From UBA7236 sp044227505 (GTDB lineage: Bacteria; Bacteroidota; Bacteroidia; Chitinophagales; BACL12), in assembly GCA_044227505.1 (NCBI GenBank), contig JBGAWP010000010.1, positions 1 to 64,000 on the forward strand: DNA of 64,000 nucleotides, given 5' to 3'. The position numbers and the translations under genes are program-made. Below the pieces are notes generated by a model, which was not told the DNA's origin, made no database searches, and worked only from the letters and a program-made list of their open reading frames with translations. Below are positions 26,545-35,260 of the stretch, in pieces (the first letter of the stretch is position 1; every line of letters begins with the position of its first letter).

Positions 26545-27144
26545 TTATTTCCATTTCCAATTGCTCAGCATCCCCTGAATATCATTCACCATAAATTGCA
26601 CCACAGGTTTTAGCGAATCCGAATTAGGGCGATTGTTAAAATACAAGGCACCTCTTACAAAGTTTGTAACGGTATCTGTAACAAAAAATTGAAAATTGCT
26701 CGCAGCATCTCCACCAACAAAATAAATTAGTCCGTGCACTCCAAATTCATTTTCTATTTCCTGGGGTTCAATAAAATCGGCACGACTGCTGTGTTTGTAA
26801 GTGAGTTTATAGGCATCTTCAATTAATTTTTGCAGCGATTCGCCACCCGATAATTCTTTATAACTTAAATAGATGGTGGCATTCAGGTCGTCGCAAATAA
26901 TATTCATCCAACAAGGATTTTCAGGTGCTTCATTAAAGAAGGTGACATTTTTATTTATTTTGTAATAATCGGGTAATTGAAAGGTGAATGGACATTGATC
27001 ATCGCTATAGGTTACCAATTCCGTTAATTCCGGAAAATAAATGCGTGGATAAGCATCAGGCCGCGGAGTATTTTCTGTGGAGCAGGATATAATAAATGCA
27101 AGCGAGAACAGAAGAGGAGTAAACAACAATAAATTCTTATTCAT
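26545..27144 (-). CDS. gldD: Gliding motility lipoprotein GldD
   Basis: 199-residue lipoprotein essential for gliding in Flavobacterium johnsoniae and associated with type IX secretion there. Lipobox cysteine C21 in LAFIISCST. Family signatures: PRPDAYPRIYFPE after the lipobox, CPFTFQLPDYYK, PCWMNIICDDLNATIYLSY, and KHSSRADFIEPQE. The start is ATG 27144 (MNKNLLLF); an upstream frame to 27192 would only precede the signal. It lies downstream of ssb and mutY, the usual Bacteroidota neighbourhood, but the gldE gene normally between ssb and gldD is absent. Confidence 0.92.
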   Translation of the reverse strand: MNKNLLLFTPLLFSLAFIISCSTENTPRPDAYPRIYFPELTELVTYSDDQCPFTFQLPDYYKINKNVTFFNEAPENPCWMNIICDDLNATIYLSYKELSGGESLQKLIEDAYKLTYKHSSRADFIEPQEIENEFGVHGLIYFVGGDAASNFQFFVTDTVTNFVRGALYFNNRPNSDSLKPVVQFMVNDIQGMLSNWKWK

Positions 27145-27240
27145 ATTTCTTAATAACGCATAAAAATAATTAATCCTGAATAAATAATACATTCAGAGAT
27201 TACAACCCGATTAAAAGTAGACCTGAAATTTATTTGCCTT

Positions 27241-27681
27241 TCAGAAAGGCAGATCATCATCTGTTAAAATATCCTTTTCATTTTCAGGATGTGTATGGGT
27301 CATTTCATAATCAGTTCCTGTTCCGCTGCCGGCATTGGTGGTTCCGCCCGGACGTGGACCTAACAAAGTGAAATTTTCGGCCACAATTTCGGTGATGTAT
27401 CTTTTATTCCCATCCCTGTCGTCCCAGGAGCGGTTTTTAATTCTTCCTTCAATATACACCTTAGCTCCCTTGCGCAATATTTTGCCGGCAATTTCAGCCA
27501 GCTTTCCCCACATGGCGATATTATGCCACTCGGTTTGTTCTACTTTGTTGCCTGTTCTGTCGCGATAAACTTCTGTTGTTGCCAAAGTAAAATTTGCGAC
27601 AACATTACCGCCCTCAAAATTCCGGAGATCAGGGTCTTTACCCAAATTCCCTATAAGTATTACTTTGTTTACGCCACTCAT
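27241..27681 (-). CDS. ssb: Single-stranded DNA-binding protein
   Basis: 146 residues. OB-fold (about 1-110) with the start MSGVNKVILIGNLGKDPDLR and the WHNIAMWGKLAEIA core, then a Gly/Thr-rich linker and an acidic C-terminal tip DDDLPF, the hook that binds RecG, PriA and other repair proteins. Tetrameric SSB of normal but short length. It follows mutY by 35 bases and precedes gldD by 96, so the three probably form one transcript. Confidence 0.96.
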   Translation of the reverse strand: MSGVNKVILIGNLGKDPDLRNFEGGNVVANFTLATTEVYRDRTGNKVEQTEWHNIAMWGKLAEIAGKILRKGAKVYIEGRIKNRSWDDRDGNKRYITEIVAENFTLLGPRPGGTTNAGSGTGTDYEMTHTHPENEKDILTDDDLPF

Positions 27682-27716
27682 ATAAATAGATTTAATACCA
27701 CATTTCTATTCAGACT

Positions 27717-28775
27717 TTAAAAATAAGGATTTTTTAGCAAAAATTCCCGAATTATACCCGGAAATACATATTTTTTTAATGCGGATAGTGGTATTGTTAT
27801 TGAGGATTCTATGTCAAATGCTTCAATATTTGCTGTATTTATTATAAAAAATCTTGTTTTTATGGTTTGATGTGTAAGATGTTGGGTGAAAATGTCAGAA
27901 GCAATTATTTTATCGGGAATTTGCGAAATCATTTTTCTGCTGCGCATCTCCCTTTTTAGCTGAATTAGAGATAAATTATTTTTATCTTCAATTAATGGAA
28001 ATTGATATAAATTTTTCCAGATATCTTGCTCATTTCTTTTTGTGATAAGAATATTTTTACCGGAAATAATAACAAGATAATTAAAAAAACGTGTTTTTTT
28101 AATCAACTTTTTGCCTTTCACCGGAAGTATTTCAACCATTTCATTTTTAAAGGCAAAACAATTATTTTTTAAAGGGCAGTCCAAACATTCCGGATTTTTT
28201 GGTTTACATACCAAAGAGCCAAAATCCATCATGGCCTGATTAAATATTCCGGGTTGTTTTTTATCTAGAATTTTTTGAGCGTATGTTTCTATTTTAGTTT
28301 TTCCGGATTTACTTTCTATATCTTCCTCAATGCCGAAATAACGTGTGATAATGCGTATCATATTACTGTCAATAGCCGCATAGGGTAAGGCATATGCATA
28401 AGATAATATTGCGCTTGCAGTATATTTTCCTATTCCTTTTAATTCAATTATCGCAGCATAATTATTTGGAAAAATACCCTTATGTTTTTCGACAATTTCG
28501 TTTGCTGCATGATGTAAATTCCGTGCTCTGGAATAATAACCTAAGCCCTCCCAAAGTTTTAATACATCATCCAGGGAAGCCGCTGCAAGTTTAAATACAG
28601 TTGGATATTTTTTTATAAAACGATGATAATAGGGAGTGCCTTGTTCCACTCTTGTTTGTTGTAAAATAATTTCGCTTAACCAGATCTTATAAGGGTCTTT
28701 AATTTCCGACCAGGGCAACGTTCGTTTGCCGGTATTATACCACAACATTAGTTTTTTAGTGAATTCAACATTCAT
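27717..28775 (-). CDS. mutY: A/G-specific adenine DNA glycosylase
   Basis: Base-excision enzyme of 352 residues that removes A mispaired with 8-oxoG. Catalytic Glu in ILQQTRVEQGTPYY, helix-hairpin-helix LKGIGKYTASAIL followed by the catalytic Asp in AAIDSNMIRI, and the [4Fe-4S] ligands in the order C-x6-C-x2-C-x5-C (CKPKNPECLDCPLKNNC). The C-terminal NUDIX-like domain, about 230-350, recognises 8-oxoG. DSNM replaces the more usual DGNV after the catalytic Asp, a mild variation. A TAnnTTTG box lies 17 bases upstream of the ATG. Confidence 0.95.
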   Translation of the reverse strand: MNVEFTKKLMLWYNTGKRTLPWSEIKDPYKIWLSEIILQQTRVEQGTPYYHRFIKKYPTVFKLAAASLDDVLKLWEGLGYYSRARNLHHAANEIVEKHKGIFPNNYAAIIELKGIGKYTASAILSYAYALPYAAIDSNMIRIITRYFGIEEDIESKSGKTKIETYAQKILDKKQPGIFNQAMMDFGSLVCKPKNPECLDCPLKNNCFAFKNEMVEILPVKGKKLIKKTRFFNYLVIISGKNILITKRNEQDIWKNLYQFPLIEDKNNLSLIQLKREMRSRKMISQIPDKIIASDIFTQHLTHQTIKTRFFIINTANIEAFDIESSITIPLSALKKYVFPGIIREFLLKNPYF

Positions 28776-28791
28776 TTATAAAGCAATATTA

Positions 28792-28827
28792 CAAACATAT
28801 TGGTCTAGTGTTTGACACCTTTCAAAA
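28792..28827 (-). promoter_or_regulatory. Promoter of mutY-ssb-gldD
   Basis: Minus strand: TATGTTTG (28792-28799) matches TAnnTTTG, with TTTTG at 28823-28827 about 23 bases upstream. That spacing is at the long end for this class. Confidence 0.55.
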
Positions 28828-29062
28828 CTAAATTTTATCTTTTGTTAAACTACATCGGAAACACGATGTTTTATGAAGAGGAATGGTCTTTAAGGTAATT
28901 ACAAATCATAGAATTTTTTTATCTGGAACTATTATTGATGGAAAGGAGAGGAGTGACATTTAAATGATGCAACTGAAATTTCATAAAAACGGCTGTTTTA
29001 TAAAATAAAAAGCCGAATTTTGTAGTTTAAAGTGCTGATTATCAAACTAAACTGGCGTAATT

Positions 29063-29359
29063 ATGAGAAAAGCAGACATCGTTAACCGCATCACAGAAAA
29101 AACAGGCCTTGAAAAAGTGGACGTAATGGTTGTTGTAGAAGCCTTTTGCAAGGAGATCAAAGAGTCGATGGCAGAAGGGAACAATGTGTATGTGCGTGGA
29201 TTTGGAAGTTTTATTGTAAAAACAAGGAAAAAGAAGATCGGCCGTATCATAAAAAAGAATATTGCAATAGAGATCCCCGAGCAAAAGATTCCGGTGTTTA
29301 AACCCGCCAAGGTGTTTTTACAGAGAGTGCGCGACGGTAAAAAGAACAAAATAAAATAA
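29063..29359 (+). CDS. HU/IHF-like DNA-binding protein
   Basis: 98 residues with the HU fold: MRKADIVNRITEKTGLEK for the dimer helices, VYVRGFGSFIVKTR for the core. The arm differs from canonical HU (KKIGRIIKKNIAIEIPEQKIPVF, shown in part here as KKNIAIEIPEQ) and lacks the usual RNPQTG tip, being closer to the IHF-like form conserved beside mutY in Bacteroidota. Divergent from mutY and only 4 bases before the TPR gene, so likely cotranscribed with it. Confidence 0.92.
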   Translation: MRKADIVNRITEKTGLEKVDVMVVVEAFCKEIKESMAEGNNVYVRGFGSFIVKTRKKKIGRIIKKNIAIEIPEQKIPVFKPAKVFLQRVRDGKKNKIK

Positions 29360-29363
29360 TTGC

Positions 29364-30152
29364 GTGAAAAGATATGTAGTGGCTGTAGGACTGGCCGTTT
29401 TGGTTATAATCGTGTTCTACTTTGGGTTCAGCACCAAACCTCCTGTTAAAAGTGTATATGATCTGCAGCGCGAAAAACTGGTTGATTCTATTCAATATCC
29501 AAATGGCGAGTCATTACTCAGGATGCATGAGGACATGGAAAAGGCTGATGGAGGTTCAAAAACCGCCTTGTTAAAACAGCTTTCCGACGAGTGGCTAAAA
29601 ATTGGACAACCCTCTATTTCTGCAGATTACTTGCGTCAGATTGCTGATAATGAACCTACTTACGAAAATTATATGACTGCAGGAGCTGCTTTAGCTACTC
29701 TGATTGATTTCGAACAGGATGATAATGTCAGGGTAAATGTAGTGTATGGGGCGAGGTATTGTTACGAAACCGCCCTGAAATTGAAACCAGGCGACCTGGA
29801 AGCATCTATTGGTGAGGCTTCTGTTTTGGTATCCGGCACAAATAATCCGATGGAAGGCATTATGAAATTGCGGGAAATTGATGCTCAAAACCCCGGAAAT
29901 GCCAAAGTAAACCTCGAATTAGGCAGATTTTCGGTCATGAGCGGTCAATTTGATAAAGCTTTGGAAAGGTTTGGCAGTGTTTTACAAAAAGATTCCCTAA
30001 ATTTGCAGGCCCGTTATATGATGGCGCAAACGTATCTGGGTATGAAGGATACAACAGCAGCTGTTCAGGAACTGGAAAAATTGCAATCTCTTACCACCGA
30101 CAAAACAATTATTGATCAGGTGGAAGTTGAAATACATAATTTAAATCATTAA
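29364..30152 (+). CDS. Membrane-anchored TPR protein
   Basis: 262 residues starting at GTG 29364. One N-terminal membrane anchor (VVAVGLAVLVIIVFYFGF) and then a periplasmic or exported helical region with at least three tetratricopeptide-like repeats (about 100-255; LKPGDLEASIGEASVL, NPGNAKVNLELGRFSVMSG, DSLNLQARYMMAQTYLG). TPRs mediate protein contacts. The same gene lies between an HU-like gene and rng in other Bacteroidota as far as I recall. No enzymatic motif. Role unknown. Confidence 0.8.
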   Translation: MKRYVVAVGLAVLVIIVFYFGFSTKPPVKSVYDLQREKLVDSIQYPNGESLLRMHEDMEKADGGSKTALLKQLSDEWLKIGQPSISADYLRQIADNEPTYENYMTAGAALATLIDFEQDDNVRVNVVYGARYCYETALKLKPGDLEASIGEASVLVSGTNNPMEGIMKLREIDAQNPGNAKVNLELGRFSVMSGQFDKALERFGSVLQKDSLNLQARYMMAQTYLGMKDTTAAVQELEKLQSLTTDKTIIDQVEVEIHNLNH

Positions 30153-30164
30153 AAAAAGCATTGT

Positions 30165-30260
30165 ATGCCATCAGGTAAAAAACGTAAAAGACATAAAATG
30201 GCCACCCACAAGCGCAAAAAACGCTTGAGAAAGAACCGTCACAAGAAGAAATCGCGTTAA
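30165..30260 (+). CDS. 31-residue AURKAIP1/COX24-domain protein
   Basis: Very small, very basic protein (MPSGKKRKRHKMATHKRKKR, then LRKNRHKKKSR), more than half Lys, Arg or His. It matches the AURKAIP1/COX24 type of ribosome-associated peptide, whose mitochondrial relative is mS38. In Bacteroidota it is annotated as a COX24-domain protein and sits between the TPR gene and rng. Probably a small-subunit ribosomal component. ATG 30165 lies 12 bases after the TPR stop. Too short for ordinary ORF calling, but codon by codon it is intact. Confidence 0.85.
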   Translation: MPSGKKRKRHKMATHKRKKRLRKNRHKKKSR

Positions 30261-30366
30261 TTCACAATTTCCACCCTTTATATTTTCCAACCTCCATTAA
30301 TTCCGGTAAGTATCGGAATAAACCATTTATTAAATAATTCCTGTAAAGGGGACAATACATTTTATT

Positions 30367-31920
30367 TTGGAAAGGGAACTGATTATTAATTCAACTCCAA
30401 CCGGAGCTGAAATAGCGTTATTAGAAGATAAGCGTCTTGTTGAGATCCATCGCGACACGCAGAGCAGCAGGTTTAATGTGGGTGATTTTTATCTCGGAAG
30501 AGTAAAAAAGATCACACCGGGTTTAAATGCCTGTTTTGTTGATGTTGGATTTGAACGCGATGCTTTTTTGCATTATACGGATCTGAATCCTCAGTTCCGA
30601 TCAATTTATAAATATACCAAAGCTGCTCAGGAAGGTCATCCTCAAAAAATGGCCAACTTTGAAAAGGAACCCGAAATTGTTAAAACGGGTAAGATCAACA
30701 ATGTAATTGCTAAAAATCAGCATATACTTGTTCAGATCATAAAAGAACCTATTCAAACAAAAGGTCCGAGGTTGAGTTGCGAATTGTCACTTGCCGGAAG
30801 GTATCTTGTACTTACTCCATTTAATGAAGTGGTGGGTGTGTCGAGAAAAATTGATTCTGCTGTTGAGAGAAAAAGACTGCAGGGTGTAATTGAACAATTA
30901 AGACCCAAGGGTTTTGGGGTGATAATAAGAACTGTTGCAGAAGGAGTTCCTACGCAAAAATTGCACGATGATCTCAATGAACTGGTTGCGCAGTGGAATG
31001 AGATAACCAAGCGGCTGGAAAAATTACAGGCTCCGCAAATAGTTTATAGCGAAACAAGAAAAACAAATACGCTTTTAAGAGATGTTCTTAATTCTTCTTT
31101 TAACAATATTGTAGCTAACGACGAGAATATCGCTAAAGAAATGCGCGATTATGTGAGAAAGGTAAGTCCCGGTACCGAAAAAATGGTAACCTTTCACAAT
31201 AATCCTAAATCGGTATTTGAACAATACGGAGTTACCAAACAAATTAAATCGCTTTTTGGAAGAACGGTAAATATGGACAGCGGTGCATATTTAATTGTTG
31301 AACATACTGAAGCATTGCATGTAATTGATGTGAACAGCGGAAATAAAACTGCAGTTAAAGGTGATCAGGAACAAAATGCACTTGCAGTTAATATGGAAGC
31401 AGCTCGTGAAATTGCACGTCAGTTGCGATTGCGCGATCTTGGGGGGATTATTATTATCGACTTTATCGATATGCGCCATCCGGATAATAAACGGACGGTA
31501 TACAATGCATTAAAAGAAGCGATGGAAAACGACAGGGCGAAACATACCATCCTTCCTGTTTCTAAATTCGGACTTGCACAAATTACCCGTCAGCGTGTTC
31601 GCCCGGAAGTTAATATTACTACATCAGAAGTATGCCCAACCTGTAACGGCACCGGAAAAATAGAAGCCAGTATTTTATTGGTGGATGATATAGAACGCAA
31701 AATTAAATATCTCGTTAAAAATCAAAATCAGAAGTACATTAAATTGGTTGTGCATCCGTTTGTTGAAGCCTTTATTAAAAAAGGAAGATGGTTCCGCAGC
31801 ATACAATGGAAATGGTATTTTGAATACAAACAAAAAATCCATGTTATGGGAAGTGATGATTTCTTCTTAACGGAATTTAGATTTTTTGATAAGGGGGATG
31901 AGGAGATAATTGTGGAGTAG
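30367..31920 (+). CDS. rng: Ribonuclease G (RNase E/G family)
   Basis: Endoribonuclease of 517 residues for rRNA 5' maturation and mRNA decay. N-terminal S1 domain (GDFYLGRVKKITPGLNACFV), 5'-sensor/RNase H region, catalytic Asp residues in IDVNSGNK and IIIIDFIDM, and the zinc-link CPTCNGTG that pairs subunits. It lacks the long scaffold tail of RNase E. Start is TTG 30367, as no in-frame ATG is nearby. A short hairpin (ATTCCG 30300-30305 with CGGAAT 30314-30319) lies in the leader; leader structures regulate rne in other bacteria, so it may matter. Confidence 0.95.
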   Translation: MERELIINSTPTGAEIALLEDKRLVEIHRDTQSSRFNVGDFYLGRVKKITPGLNACFVDVGFERDAFLHYTDLNPQFRSIYKYTKAAQEGHPQKMANFEKEPEIVKTGKINNVIAKNQHILVQIIKEPIQTKGPRLSCELSLAGRYLVLTPFNEVVGVSRKIDSAVERKRLQGVIEQLRPKGFGVIIRTVAEGVPTQKLHDDLNELVAQWNEITKRLEKLQAPQIVYSETRKTNTLLRDVLNSSFNNIVANDENIAKEMRDYVRKVSPGTEKMVTFHNNPKSVFEQYGVTKQIKSLFGRTVNMDSGAYLIVEHTEALHVIDVNSGNKTAVKGDQEQNALAVNMEAAREIARQLRLRDLGGIIIIDFIDMRHPDNKRTVYNALKEAMENDRAKHTILPVSKFGLAQITRQRVRPEVNITTSEVCPTCNGTGKIEASILLVDDIERKIKYLVKNQNQKYIKLVVHPFVEAFIKKGRWFRSIQWKWYFEYKQKIHVMGSDDFFLTEFRFFDKGDEEIIVE

Positions 31921-32260
31921 GGGGCTTGATTTATTTTTTACAAAGTATTTTATGTGGGTTAGTGTGAATTTTACACTAATAAATTCAGGATAGACATTCT
32001 CTTTTTAGATGCCCAGAAGATCTTCCCTTGTGTGCCCCAGCAGTGTCTTCACACGGCAAATCATAATCTCTCAGAATAAAATAAATTTCAATTAAGAATT
32101 TAAACTTTCAATTGGTGTAGAATGGTGAGACGCTGCTGGAATATTTTCGGTAAGCTCGCTAATTTCTATCACCTAAGCACCCCGTCCTAATTCCGGCAGC
32201 GTCCCATTTGAAGTTTGATATAATCCAATATAATACGTTAATGGAGACACTGCCGGGGCA
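31921..32260. other. 340-base gap with a palindromic repeat element
   Basis: Between convergent genes. It is filled from 32032 to the end by the nested inverted repeat described separately. The first 110 bases hold nothing recognisable. Confidence 0.7.
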
Positions 32261-32261
32261 C
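32032..32261. repeat. REP/MITE-like nested palindrome
   Basis: Four arms of one motif (consensus AGACRCTGCYGG) in alternating orientation. Outer arms: GTGCCCCAGCAGTGTCT (32032-32048) and AGACACTGCCGGGGCAC (32245-32261), 16 of 17 complementary. Inner arms: GACGCTGCTGGAAT (32129-32142) and ATTCCGGCAGCGTC (32190-32203), 13 of 14 complementary. Mismatches are all C/T at one place, compatible with G-U pairing. The right outer arm touches the stop codon of the membrane protein gene. Confidence 0.8.
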
Positions 32262-32713
32262 TAAGGAGATTGTCGCATTCTATTAAAAATTCCACCAATT
32301 AAATTTATCACTAATATTGTTTGGGCAATGGAGAATATTAAAAAAAGCACTATAGAGGAATTTCTTATAACTAAATTAATATCAGCAAATTGTATCCCAT
32401 TTGATATAGCTATTTCAAATAAATTTTGATCGAATGTAATTACAAATGCTATAATAAGGATTGATATTAATGTTAATATAATATGCAATCTACTTAAGAT
32501 AATTGATATTAGTATTTTAGTAGTAAGTTTATAAATTAGCCAATAACACATACATAAAAAGGATAACAAAATAAAAATAAATGTATTTGCGATTACGAAA
32601 TAAGTATCGTGCATTCTGATATCAAATGATTTATCAATTACAAAAAAAGAAATACTGAACAGAAAGATCGCAACAATAATAAACAGAGTATGTGGTTTTT
32701 GTCTGATATTCAT
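32261..32713 (-). CDS. Small membrane protein with HDTYF motif
   Basis: 150 residues, four predicted membrane helices (about 9-28, 39-62, 76-95, 118-142). After helix 1 it carries DIRMHDTYFVIAN, which resembles the HDTYxVVAH segment of cytochrome oxidase subunit I. The rest shows no oxidase features: no further heme or copper histidines. Small HDTYY/HDTYF membrane proteins occur in Bacteroidota without known function. The start is ATG 32713, 5 bases after the stop of the propeller gene (a TTG at 32722 would overlap it). Tight coupling suggests the two work together. Confidence 0.65.
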   Translation of the reverse strand: MNIRQKPHTLFIIVAIFLFSISFFVIDKSFDIRMHDTYFVIANTFIFILLSFLCMCYWLIYKLTTKILISIILSRLHIILTLISILIIAFVITFDQNLFEIAISNGIQFADINLVIRNSSIVLFLIFSIAQTILVINLIGGIFNRMRQSP

Positions 32714-32718
32714 TTCTC

Positions 32719-35031
32719 TCAAAACTTAAACATCCAATCCTCCTTCCCTGTCTCCGCATTTATCGCCACACAAACAAAATTATCATCCAGATCGGGGTGG
32801 GTTTTAAATACAAAATAGATCGTGTTGTTAAGGGTGTAAATACGGATGATCTCTGCCTTTATCCCTAACAAAGAAGTTACATCGAGTGTCCATTTTATGG
32901 ATTCGTTATCATAATTATATTTTGTGATGATCTGATGAGCTTCCGGAGAAATTTTGTCGTGGTGCCAGATATAAAATGACCTTTCGGAATTGTTTAGTCT
33001 TAAAGCGGAATGCCCCTTTCCTGTAAATTGAAAATTGTTGTTAAGTGAAATTCCGTTGGTTAAAAATTCTGCATCAATAAATTGATTTGCATTTAGTGTT
33101 GTGCTTTTCGACTCGGAATTTGATTTATTTTCTTTGATCTTTAATGTTGCGACATCATTTTTTTCTTCAAAACTTATTTCTCTTCCATCTTGTAATAAAA
33201 GGTCGTGTTGGAACATATTTTGTAAACGCATACGATAAAATTCCACATAGGTATTTTCGGTCATCCAGTACTCATAATTTTTAGTTTCAGGAGCTTCTAC
33301 TTCTGTAATTTTATTATTCGTAAGGTTATATGCATAGTGCAAGCCATTTTGGGTGGTTACATAAACAGTATTGTGGCGTGTGTCCATTGCAATAAATTTA
33401 TCCTCAATGGCATCGTCATACCTTGTTGTATTTACTAAAGGAGATTCCACGCCTGCATTTTTTAGTTGTGTTGCGAACCCGTCGTCCATAACCTTTAGAT
33501 CGGGAATGGACCTGGTGTGAATGCTGTTTGCTTTAGAATAAAACCAACATTTTCCATCGCTCATTCCGAGATAATAAGGCAGGGTTTCTGAGTTGCCTTT
33601 TATGGCTTCCAGTTTTTTTAATTCTTTTCCGGTAACAGCATCAATTACAGTTACCTTATAATCAGTTCTGCCATTAACGAAAAAGCCATCCTGACTTAAT
33701 TTTGTGAAATAACTGCTCGCTGCAATAAAATAATTTTTTCCATTTTGAACCGCTAATCCTAAATAATAAAGTTGAGAATAATATTCATCCTTACTTACAG
33801 TTACCTTCCAATAAATTTTTCCTGTTTTTGCGTTAAGCGATAATAATTGATCATTAATACCAATGTATAAAGTATCGCCTATATTAAAACTTCCGGTAAT
33901 ATTATAGGTGCTGCCATGGTTGTTTAATACAATACCTGTCTTTATGGAATATTCGGCGGTTAAATTTTTGGTATTGATTAAACTGATCATAAGATTCGTT
34001 TTATCTCCAATTTTATCGGAATGAAAAATGATGCTATTTTCATTCCCCAGAAATGTTGGATTTATATATTTACTGAGTTCCGTATTGTATTCAGATAAAA
34101 ATACCAGTGAAATATATTTGCCCTTAGTATTGTTTACGGTTTCTTTTTTTACCGGAATGATACAATCACTTTTAATAATTGTGCGCACCGATTTTCCATC
34201 AAAAGAATACGTGCAACTGTCCACTCCCGTTACTCTGTCAGCAGTGTGTCCTATGTCGGAAAAGGAACTTAGATCTGATGCCGATTTCATTATTTCCTGA
34301 TATACTACATCCATATCAGGCATTTCACCCATTTTAGCTCTTTCTGTAATGTCGGAAATAAGATCATCTAAACTTCTTGTTTCTATTGAAATATTTGGGG
34401 CATCAACAGTAGAAAAATTTGTCGCATCAATAAAAATTCTTTTCCCGGTAATTGTGGTGATCATAAGCGCATTAGAACTTTTATCATATGCATATAATTC
34501 TTCTAAATTCCCTAAATAATCATCTGCCATTGCAATTCCTTCAGAGAGATCTCTGTTGGCATTGATAATATTTTCCTGTGTGTGCAATGTTTCAAAATCA
34601 GCCAATTTAATTCCGTGCAGACCATCTTTTTTGTTATACATCCATATAACATCATTTCCTACACCTAATATTTTTGTGAATGCCTCGTGATAATCGCCAA
34701 GCACTTCCCGGTTAACTTGTTCACCGGTGCTGAGGTCGCGAAGTGTTAAGCGCACATCCGTAGTTCCACTTCTGCGTGTAAATCCGCCTGATCTTTCATA
34801 AATGCGCGTTTTAAAAACACCTTCCAGACTCAACAAATAATTTTTGCCCTGCATCTCCACCGGAAATACCTGGTATAAACTTGTTGCGTCACTCGATTTC
34901 CCTGAGCGAAGCATACCGGATCTGCCACATTCTTTAAAGGAAAAGAAAAATACAACGCTCATAATTGCAACAATAATTACAGCGCTAATTGCGAGAACAG
35001 GTCCTCTTCGGGTGGGTTCGTGGAAGGTCAT
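32719..35031 (-). CDS. Membrane-anchored PQQ-type beta-propeller protein
   Basis: 770 residues. One N-terminal membrane helix (GPVLAISAVIIVAIMSVVFFFSF) and then a long exported region of beta-propeller blades with PQQ-like repeats: GDTLYIGINDQLLSLNAKTG with KIYWKV, and AINAETGKEDW near the end. No catalytic residues or PQQ-binding signature recognised. It may be a scaffold or a sensor-like lectin. Tandem with a small HDTYF membrane protein. Preceded by 230 bases of repeat-rich gap, so probably has its own promoter, which I did not locate. Confidence 0.75.
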   Translation of the reverse strand: MTFHEPTRRGPVLAISAVIIVAIMSVVFFFSFKECGRSGMLRSGKSSDATSLYQVFPVEMQGKNYLLSLEGVFKTRIYERSGGFTRRSGTTDVRLTLRDLSTGEQVNREVLGDYHEAFTKILGVGNDVIWMYNKKDGLHGIKLADFETLHTQENIINANRDLSEGIAMADDYLGNLEELYAYDKSSNALMITTITGKRIFIDATNFSTVDAPNISIETRSLDDLISDITERAKMGEMPDMDVVYQEIMKSASDLSSFSDIGHTADRVTGVDSCTYSFDGKSVRTIIKSDCIIPVKKETVNNTKGKYISLVFLSEYNTELSKYINPTFLGNENSIIFHSDKIGDKTNLMISLINTKNLTAEYSIKTGIVLNNHGSTYNITGSFNIGDTLYIGINDQLLSLNAKTGKIYWKVTVSKDEYYSQLYYLGLAVQNGKNYFIAASSYFTKLSQDGFFVNGRTDYKVTVIDAVTGKELKKLEAIKGNSETLPYYLGMSDGKCWFYSKANSIHTRSIPDLKVMDDGFATQLKNAGVESPLVNTTRYDDAIEDKFIAMDTRHNTVYVTTQNGLHYAYNLTNNKITEVEAPETKNYEYWMTENTYVEFYRMRLQNMFQHDLLLQDGREISFEEKNDVATLKIKENKSNSESKSTTLNANQFIDAEFLTNGISLNNNFQFTGKGHSALRLNNSERSFYIWHHDKISPEAHQIITKYNYDNESIKWTLDVTSLLGIKAEIIRIYTLNNTIYFVFKTHPDLDDNFVCVAINAETGKEDWMFKF

Positions 35032-35072
35032 GTTTCAAAATTAAAATAAATTGAGGTGATTGAAAAGTTTCA

Positions 35073-35245
35073 TGCAGAGGTTGCAAAGGGGCAGAGGTTG
35101 CAGAGTTTTTATTGTGTGGGCCTGCAGATGGAAATTAAACAGTAAATAAATCCGCGAAATCCGTGCAATCCATCAAAATCTGTGATCCAAAAGTAAATCC
35201 GCGAAATCCGTGCAATCCATAAAAATCTGTGGTTCAAAAGTTGTT
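35073..35245. repeat. GCAGAGGTTGCA words and a 47-bp tandem duplication
   Basis: Two copies of GCAGAGGTTGCA (about 35073-35104), then a 47-base unit starting AAATCCGCGAAATCCGTG duplicated head to tail, 35148-35194 and 35195-35241, with a few differences only in the 3' half. A shorter relative (TGTGAAATCTGTGATC) follows. Noncoding, between nadE and the propeller gene. Confidence 0.85.
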
Positions 35246-35260
35246 CTGTGAAATCTGTGA

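Noticed and set aside
28776..29062. Possible small RNA between mutY and the HU-like gene
   Set aside because: No hairpin terminator or conserved structure is visible; only the mutY promoter is supported.
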